Shown: in pieces, positions 21,401-23,647 of the stretch | Layout of the letters: every line of letters begins with the position of its first letter | Position numbering within the stretch: position 1 is the stretch's first letter | Origin: Trileptium ribeirensis | Lineage: Eukaryota > Nematoda > Enoplea > Enoplida > Thoracostomopsidae | DNA length: 23,647 nucleotides | Assembly: GCA_030248225.1 (NCBI GenBank) | Contig: JASANE010000251.1 | Span: 1 to 23,647, forward strand | Direction: 5' to 3' | Program-made: the position numbers and the translations under genes | The notes under the pieces: model-generated | Told to the model about the DNA's origin: nothing | The model's database searches: none | The model's input: only the letters and a program-made list of their open reading frames with translations

Positions 21401-23461
21401 GAATACAGAAGCGCCTTGATCGGCGTTATCCCCCTCCCCAACTCCTTTAGTATTAGGCATTAATTGCTGATATTTAAAAAAACAAAGGGAGAAAGCGAAA
21501 CAGAAGAAACAGATATCCTAACGAGTAGCTATACAACAAAAACGGTCATATATTAGTCGTTAAAAGACATGGCTTTGGGAAAATTACTAAAACAATAACT
21601 GAACTATTCACATTGCACCTTTCCTTTGGACATTGCCGAAAATAGTAAAAACACAACTAGCGGACTATATCTTTGCCATGAAATACTATTTCATATCATC
21701 CTGCTTTTCACATAAACCTGTTGGTATAAAACCAAACATCATACTGTTTTGCTAATTTAGTGCACTAAAGCTTTAGAGTGGTTTGATACATGCATTTTAG
21801 GTGGTAAGTTATTCGTGTTTTAAGATTCAGTACAAAAACAAAAATGTTCGTTAAAGTTTTCGACAATCTAAGTACCATTCCAATAAAGTTCTAAGTGATG
21901 ATGCGAGGCCATCACGGCGGATATATCAACATTTCAAAGAGCATTGATGCTTTTAGTTATATATACTCCAAAATACACGGACCGATATCCAATAGATCGC
22001 CACGTCCTGTGTTATGTTTGGTATACAATATCATATGTGTCGTGATACTCGGCAAAAGAAATTATGTAAAATAAAACATATTGTTTTGTTTAATATTTTT
22101 GTTTAGAAACTTTATAGAATTATAGGGATGTAACTACATGCATAATTTACTCTTGTCCATCATAAAATTTATCAAGTATAATTTTTTTATGAAAATTGAA
22201 TAAAATTTTATAATTTCAATCTGTCGTAAAATTTTCTATTATATATTTTATCTGATATTTTAGAGAAGTTATCGAAAAGAAACCTGAAGAATTCAAGAAA
22301 AGCTGCCTCAATAATATTCGCTCACTATTTCCAAATGAAAATTATCCGTTCGCGGCAGGATTTGGAAATCGAATTAATGTAAAACTTAAATTTACTTTCT
22401 CTTCCCTTCTAAGTGTCTGGTAGTTCTTAGGGATTTTAAATATATCCAGAGAAAAATCGCATATATTATCTGCAAAAATATTCTGACTGGTTTAGTGACT
22501 TTCTGCACCCGGGTATCTAATCCATCAATATGACTACCTATATACAGGCTGCGACAATGCTCATGTTGTCATCGCTGTCCTGTTACCACAAATCTACCAA
22601 CGTGTTTTACGTTTACCTTACGGTTTGTTCCGGTTTCATTTTTGCAACCTGCTAATAAATCTTTGGAGTTAAGGAAGCGATGCTTCGACCTGAAATTATT
22701 GAAATATATGCGTATAAATATTTATACAATTATCAAACTGGGTCATATAAAGCAACTCTTAAGCGTTTAGATTTTTTGTTTTATGTTTCCGATATGATCA
22801 CCATTGGCTTCCGATTTGATGTTCAAACTGATATTGAGAAAGCTTTTTTGACAATCTTACGAGCTACTGTTTGCCTACACGCGAAGCAGCAATTCCAGTT
22901 GAGTAATCGAAGATGTGTTTTCACATTTAGCGTAATTTAACTGATTTTCGTGAATGATTTTACTTTTATGATTCATACTTTCGGAAGTTGCTGATTTTGA
23001 TAAAATTAACCCAAGTAACCCTCATGTGCGAAGTATTGTCTTAGCCTAAGTTTCGCTACAATCATAAGCTTTCAACTAAACCTAAGCCTAAGTACCTACC
23101 GCTCTGTAACCTCCCAGACTCTAATATTCTTTTAAGAACCGTATAACGTAACGCCCCTCTGGATTACTTAATCCATAAAAAGTACTAAAACTTCATAAAC
23201 TTTTAATATAAAAATTTTATTCGGATATATTTGGATATTAAGGATCTTCAATTTATTTAAATTCAGAATGTCCAGAACCTGAGAAAATCTGAAATTTTGG
23301 GAAAAAACTTGGGAAGACAAAACAAAATTTTGACTTCTAAATATATATTTATTTCAGGACGTTTGGGCGTACAGAGCTATTGGCATACCATCGGATCGAA
23401 TATTTTCAGTTAATTGGCGCGGCGAGCTACATCAAGAATTTTTGTCCACCTTTTCATCAAC
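3276..23461 (+). CDS. LPIN: Lipin (phosphatidate phosphatase), partial gene, ten exons
   Basis: The gene spans most of the window: join(3276..3470, 4222..4383, 6276..6345, 11915..12115, 14454..14578, 15198..15306, 17043..17191, 20219..20458, 22264..22378, 23358..23461). Lipins dephosphorylate phosphatidate to diacylglycerol at the ER/nuclear membrane for triacylglycerol and phospholipid synthesis; animal members can also act as transcriptional co-regulators. What is seen: [41 protein letters not shown], the HAD nucleophile motif [27 protein letters not shown] and FGNRIND, all in family order. Intron phases are 2,2,0,0,2,0,2,2,0,2 and every junction keeps the frame open. The NLIP domain (first ~100 residues in the family) and the C-terminal tail are not in the window. 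The linker between the WW block and YKKSL is about 95 residues. All catalytic residues I can place are present, so the gene looks functional. Which vertebrate paralogue it matches is not decidable. Confidence 0.95.
3471..4221 (+). other. Lipin intron a
   Basis: 751 bp, GTTAAT..TTTTAG, phase 2. It holds a very AT-rich stretch (about 3600-3850, with TATATAATAAAAATATATA) and the 75-bp doublet at 4028-4178. No other gene is seen. Confidence 0.65.
4028..4178. repeat. Two tandem ~75-bp copies, member of a dispersed family
   Basis: TATCCTTCTGTTCTATGAAGCTG occurs at about 4029 and 4104, each followed by GTTTGG..AAATGGC..GAATTTAG..CAATAAAGGCC. The segment AAAATAGTATAATGAGTTATCCTTCT just before it matches AAAATAGCACAATGGGTTATGCTTCT near 9289, linking it to the family at 8400-8545, 9235-9380 and 21640-21780. 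Confidence 0.85.
4222..4383 (+). CDS. LPIN: Lipin exon b (LSLCGG block, start of conserved C-terminal half)
   Basis: After TTTTAG the exon supplies the last base of a split codon, then reads [33 protein letters not shown] and MVVKIKN. This is the block that opens the conserved lipin C-terminal half (LSLCGG, then a stretch ending NPxII..NLVVRI in relatives). The donor at 4384 is GTTAGT. It ends with two bases (AG) of an arginine codon, completed by the G at 6276. Confidence 0.93.
4530..4675. repeat. Dispersed repeat containing TAAGCCTAAG, copy 1
   Basis: The run ATAAGCCTTAATCTTAGCCTAAG..TAAGCCTAAGT, followed by CCTCCCGAACCTCC..GTATCGTTAG-type sequence and GGCCCCT, resembles 23040-23165 in the same orientation. 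A weaker relative lies at 13095-13150. The family is unidentified. Confidence 0.65.
5411..5445. repeat. GTAT/GT microsatellite
   Basis: GTATGTATGTGTGTGTATGT continues into ATAGTATATATGTG. A short imperfect simple repeat within lipin intron b. Confidence 0.8.
6276..6345 (+). CDS. LPIN: Lipin exon c (YYCWEIAAP block)
   Basis: A 70-bp exon after TTTCAG. Its first base completes an arginine codon, then [18 protein letters not shown] and SPLLE follow. It corresponds to the lipin block YYNWxxAAPxxL..QAFQ. The donor at 6346 is GTAAGA, phase 0. Confidence 0.95.
7141..7170 (+). repeat. GAATAAA + (GTATT)4, possible retroposon tail
   Basis: GAATAAATTT is followed directly by four perfect GTATT copies. 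A polyadenylation-like signal running into a short tandem repeat is the usual 3' end of CR1/RTE/SINE-type retroposons. No reverse-transcriptase sequence is recognisable upstream, so any element would be a 5'-truncated copy or a SINE. Confidence 0.35.
8201..8301. other. C-rich, GC-rich patch inside AT-rich intron
   Basis: About 100 bases of pyrimidine-biased, GC-rich sequence (for example CCCCTCCCCCCCGCCACACC) lie between strongly AT-rich flanks. It gives a glycine/arginine-rich minus-strand frame that looks compositional only. Its origin is not recognised. Confidence 0.6.
8400..8545 (-). repeat. Dispersed repeat family, inverted copy
   Basis: Read on the minus strand it gives GGCTATG..TAGTCACC-equivalent blocks such as CATAGCCAAAAGTAATAAAAC, CTTTGCGGCAAAATAGCATAATGGGTT, GTGGATTTGATATAAAACTGCA and GAATTTAGACACTAAA. 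These match 9235-9380 read on the plus strand. It is unclassified, with no coding capacity seen. Confidence 0.8.
9235..9380 (+). repeat. Dispersed repeat family, direct copy
   Basis: CATAGCCAAAAGTAGTAAAAC, CTTTGCGGCAAAATAGCACA, CTGTGGATTAAATACAAAATTGCA and GAATTTAGTGCACTAAA run in order. It is the inverted partner of 8400-8545 and a relative of 4010-4178 and 21640-21780. The flank at 9020-9060 (GGAGAATTCGTAACTACCGTAAAAAATTG) also resembles 3857-3886, so the full element may be ~350 bp. Confidence 0.8.
9532..10954. repeat. 23-copy 62-bp minisatellite with palindromic core
   Basis: Copies start with AATCCACAACGTATTTAACG at 9532, 9594, 9656, 9718 and so on to 10893. The spacing is 62 except for a few one-base deletions, giving 23 copies. 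Each has the core GTGACATGCGTGTCAC, whose 6-base arms GTGACA and TGTCAC are exact inverted repeats. One copy (about 10546) has GTGACACGCGTGTCAC, a perfect 16-base palindrome. Later copies share variants (CGTCGTCAAACCTTAAT), and the blocks near 10398-10522 and 10707-10831 look duplicated as higher-order units. Confidence 0.97.
11915..12115 (+). CDS. LPIN: Lipin exon d (WWFPWRR block)
   Basis: A 201-bp, phase 0/0 exon after TGTAG. It reads [18 protein letters not shown], a serine- and asparagine-rich stretch, then [16 protein letters not shown] before the donor GTGAGC at 12116. The tryptophan-rich, basic WWxxWRR motif is a lipin hallmark at the start of the C-terminal lipin domain. The serine-rich segment before it is longer than the short linker I would expect in vertebrate lipins. 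Confidence 0.95.
12116..14453 (+). other. Lipin intron d
   Basis: 2338 bp, GTGAGC..TTTTCAG, phase 0. Mostly very AT-rich (12300-12830 and 13260-13690). It ends in the six-copy 60-bp array. A weak CCTAAG-type patch lies at 13095-13150. Open frames of 63-77 codons at 13067-14042 show no domain and are not called. Confidence 0.92.
14091..14450 (+). repeat. Six-copy 60-bp array abutting lipin exon e
   Basis: TTTTAAAACTTATGATTTTCTCCGATTTTAGTAAATG recurs at about 14101, 14161, 14221, 14288, 14348 and 14408; the third copy has a 7-base insertion (CAATTTT). The last copy runs straight into TGCTGTTTTCAG, the acceptor of the exon at 14454. Most units contain a pyrimidine run followed by TTTTAG, resembling a 3' splice site. 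Confidence 0.95.
14454..14578 (+). CDS. LPIN: Lipin exon e (variable serine-rich linker)
   Basis: Called from splice sites and phase: acceptor TTTTCAG before 14454 (phase 0) and donor GTATGT at 14579 (phase 2), matching the needs of both neighbours. It encodes [18 protein letters not shown] and a serine/threonine-rich tail ending TTPNIR. This part is poorly conserved between lipins, so the evidence is structural and not by motif. Confidence 0.85.
14579..15197 (+). other. Lipin intron e
   Basis: 619 bp, GTATGT..TTTCAG, phase 2. I see no repeat or gene in it. Confidence 0.88.
15198..15306 (+). CDS. LPIN: Lipin exon f ([11 protein letters not shown] block)
   Basis: The first base completes a codon begun in exon e (ATA). 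It then reads [15 protein letters not shown] and [22 protein letters not shown](S/E)xQ is a conserved lead-in to the catalytic domain of lipins. The donor at 15307 is GTAAGG, phase 0. Confidence 0.96.
15307..17042 (+). other. Lipin intron f
   Basis: 1736 bp, GTAAGG..TTTTAG, phase 0. A moderately GC-rich patch at about 15998-16085 lies in an open frame (15976-16182) without recognisable domains. No clear repeat array is seen. Confidence 0.9.
17043..17191 (+). CDS. LPIN: Lipin exon g (catalytic DIDGT)
   Basis: It reads [20 protein letters not shown] sequence (ANLNLK is AKLNLK here), then [19 protein letters not shown] and [17 protein letters not shown] (codons 17169-17183) is the HAD-superfamily DxDxT motif: the first aspartate is the phosphate-accepting nucleophile and the second the acid/base. 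The exon ends two bases into the lysine codon right after DIDGTIT, with donor GTTAGT at 17192. Confidence 0.97.
18211..18367 (+). mobile_element. Non-LTR retrotransposon RT fragment, 5' piece
   Basis: Translation in two frames gives [12 protein letters not shown], then after a one-base shift near 18300 [17 protein letters not shown]. This is the C-terminal part of reverse transcriptase as found in CR1/Jockey-like LINEs (LEYASxVWxPY, then a VQRxFTxRL block). A stop (TGA at 18302) and the frameshift make it inactive. The matching 3' piece resumes after the MITE at 18864. Confidence 0.85.
18360..18367. repeat. Left target-site duplication of the MITE
   Basis: GTTCATAG, against GTTGATTG at 18864-18871: six of eight bases agree. 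An 8-bp duplication is what hAT transposases make. Dropping one copy together with the element leaves the host retrotransposon frame continuous. Confidence 0.6.
18368..18863. mobile_element. hAT-like MITE, 496 bp, inserted in the LINE remnant
   Basis: The left end CAGCCTTGTCATAGAAATG and the reverse complement of the right end TAGGCTTGTCATGGAAATG agree at 16 of 19 positions, forming terminal inverted repeats. Internal to both ends are repeated TTTCCAT motifs, a subterminal pattern typical of hAT non-autonomous elements. No transposase is encoded; the open frame crossing its right half is not protein-like. A CAG-type terminus plus an 8-bp target duplication points to hAT. The call is by eye from structure, not from a library match. 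Confidence 0.7.
18864..19156 (+). mobile_element. Non-LTR retrotransposon RT fragment, 3' piece
   Basis: After the MITE the coding trace resumes: [10 protein letters not shown], then (after a shift near 18917) [27 protein letters not shown] and (after a shift in a T run near 19070) FFSNRVVK with [11 protein letters not shown]. LExRRxxxDLxxxYKIxHGL, and FFSNRVVxxWNSLP near the end, are the family's C-terminal signature. It has at least two frameshifts and an in-frame TAG before WNSLP. A stop follows at about 19158, consistent with the natural ORF2 end. Confidence 0.88.
19157..19310 (+). mobile_element. Probable 3' UTR of the LINE remnant
   Basis: About 150 AT-rich bases follow the ORF end and run into GAATTAAAAACAAATAAACAAA, an A-rich tail of the kind that ends such elements. 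The boundary is approximate. Confidence 0.5.
19490..19957. repeat. 167-bp tandem repeat, 2.8 copies
   Basis: AGTTGATTTCGACCT starts at 19490, 19657 and 19824. Copies differ by only a few substitutions. The third stops after GGGGAGAAAATAT, where new sequence (CACCCATCATTGATCG) begins. Each copy contains GATTTTAGGGG. Confidence 0.96.
20219..20458 (+). CDS. LPIN: Lipin exon h (SARAIG / SPSSL block)
   Basis: The first base completes the lysine codon from exon g, so the catalytic region continues as [14 protein letters not shown]. It then reads [47 protein letters not shown] and ALHR. SARAIG carries the HAD motif II hydroxyl residue, and GPxxLSPSSL is a lipin signature. The position of the vertebrate LGHIL (LXXIL) motif reads MGHLA, and the usual DWTHxGI reads QWVQPGV. 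Acceptor TTACAG, donor GTAAGT (20459), phase 2. Confidence 0.97.
20843..21463 (+). repeat. 120-bp repeat, five copies, open reading frame of 40-residue units
   Basis: Copies begin TCTGATTTCTTAGCC at 20843, 20963, 21083, 21203 and 21356. The fourth contains an extra internal 33-bp duplication. As 120 and 33 are multiples of three, a frame stays open from ATG 20792 to 21463 (223 codons). Each 40-residue unit reads [38 protein letters not shown]. No signal peptide or known domain is recognised, and several changes between copies alter residues. Each copy also has TTTACTCTCTTCAG, which resembles a strong 3' splice site. I treat it as an intronic minisatellite, with coding status open. Confidence 0.93.
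21640..21780 (+). repeat. Dispersed repeat family, diverged copy
   Basis: AAAATAGTAAAAACACAACTAGCGGACTATATCTTTGCC, then CATAAACCTGTTGGTATAAAACCAAA and CTAATTTAGTGCACTAAAG, follow the order seen at 9235-9380 with substitutions and an indel. Confidence 0.65.
22264..22378 (+). CDS. LPIN: Lipin exon i (KKPEEFK / GFGNR block)
   Basis: The first base completes an arginine codon. It reads [36 protein letters not shown] and IN, then the donor GTAAAA at 22379. EVI.KKPExFK and AxFGNR are lipin signatures; the aspartate that follows FGNRxx (HAD metal-binding motif) is the first codon of the next exon. Confidence 0.97.
22780..22860 (+). mobile_element. Possible BEL/Pao retrotransposon RT trace
   Basis: Within an 86-codon open frame (22680-22940) the stretch [15 protein letters not shown] resembles the RT motif of BEL/Pao LTR elements, usually written (V/A)ADIEKAFLQI after an RFR block. 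The similarity is confined to about 25 residues and does not continue cleanly downstream, so this is at best a decayed fragment and could be chance. Confidence 0.3.
23040..23165. repeat. Dispersed repeat containing TAAGCCTAAG, copy 2
   Basis: TTAGCCTAAG..CCTAAGCCTAAGTACC, then TAACCTCCCAGACTC and TATAACGTAACGCCCCTCTGG, align with 4545-4675. The same orientation and spacing suggest an interspersed element, not a simple repeat. Confidence 0.65.
23358..23461 (+). CDS. LPIN: Lipin exon j (end of catalytic domain, last visible exon)
   Basis: After TTTCAG it reads [28 protein letters not shown] and LSTFSS. It starts with the aspartate that completes GFGNRIND, the HAD motif binding Mg2+, followed by the lipin VGVP..RIFxxNxxGEL block. 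The donor at 23462 (GTAAGG) leaves two bases of a codon, so at least one more exon lies beyond the window. Confidence 0.96.
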
Positions 23462-23647
23462 GTAAGGACGAGTTGCAACATTAAATAGAAAAGCGTGTTA
23501 TGGAATTAATAAATGTACGCTCACTAGCGGATCCTCGTATGGAGAGGGGTTCAACCCCCCTCCTCCCGTATTTCCGCCATGTGACATAAGCGAGGCCAAC
23601 AAATATTAAAAATATAAACATAAAAAGTATTAGGATTTGTAGCAATA
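23462..23647 (+). other. Lipin intron j, 5' part
   Basis: It begins with GTAAGG and runs off the window. It contains a short imperfect hairpin, GGAGAGGGGTT..AACCCCCCTCC (about 23545-23568), in an otherwise AT-rich context. No exon is visible. Confidence 0.85.

Larger units (their letters stand above)
20459..22263 (+). other. Lipin intron h
   Basis: 1805 bp, GTAAGT..TTTTAG, phase 2. It includes a phase-compatible cryptic exon candidate (20554-20677), the 120-bp repeat ORF, and another member of the dispersed family (21640-21780). 21790-22260 is AT-rich and featureless. Confidence 0.92.
22379..23357 (+). other. Lipin intron i
   Basis: 979 bp, GTAAAA..TTTCAG, phase 0. It contains a possible BEL/Pao reverse-transcriptase trace (about 22780-22860) and a CCTAAG-type dispersed repeat (23040-23165). 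Confidence 0.92.

Noticed and set aside
23545..23568. GGGGTTCAACCCCC hairpin as a tRNA T-arm
   Set aside because: The rest of a tRNA cloverleaf (acceptor stem, D and anticodon arms) is not found around it.

Overview
The window carries one recognisable gene, on the + strand: the middle and 3' part of a lipin gene (Mg-dependent phosphatidate phosphatase, NLIP/CLIP family). It is cut into ten exons between about 3276 and 23461. Each junction from 4222 onward was set by canonical GT..AG sites and by reading-frame phase. Joined, they give about 490 residues with the lipin C-terminal landmarks in order: an LSLCGG block, a YYxW..AAP block, [18 protein letters not shown], the HAD catalytic DIDGT, SARAIG and GFGNRxxD. 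The start codon, the N-terminal NLIP domain and the last exon(s) lie outside the window. Organism: certainly a eukaryote, most likely an invertebrate animal. Support comes from long AT-rich introns (70 bp to 5.6 kb), a lipin with animal-type motifs, and remnants of animal-type non-LTR retrotransposons. A flatworm or another AT-rich invertebrate would fit, but the sequence does not settle it. Layout: 1-3275 has no supportable gene. It holds a five-copy 71-bp array, an old ~430-bp-spaced duplication, degenerate tandem copies and a GTGACA-rich simple array, and is probably an upstream lipin intron. From 3276 to 23461, lipin exons take up about 1.5 kb of 20 kb. Almost every long intron contains its own tandem array: a ~150-bp doublet (intron a), 23 copies of a 62-bp unit (intron c), six copies of a 60-bp unit abutting an exon (intron d), 167-bp repeats (intron g) and a 120-bp frame-preserving repeat (intron h). 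Intron g also holds a decayed non-LTR retrotransposon 3' end split by a 496-bp hAT-like MITE with a recognisable 8-bp target duplication. No tRNA, rRNA, CRISPR, prokaryotic operon or intact transposase was seen. The open frames of 60-146 codons scattered through the window are chance or repeat-derived, except where they overlap lipin exons. The most interesting signals are the splice-site-like motifs repeated inside several intronic arrays, a possible alternative lipin terminal exon at 20554-20677, the 223-codon repeat ORF, and the nested mobile elements.
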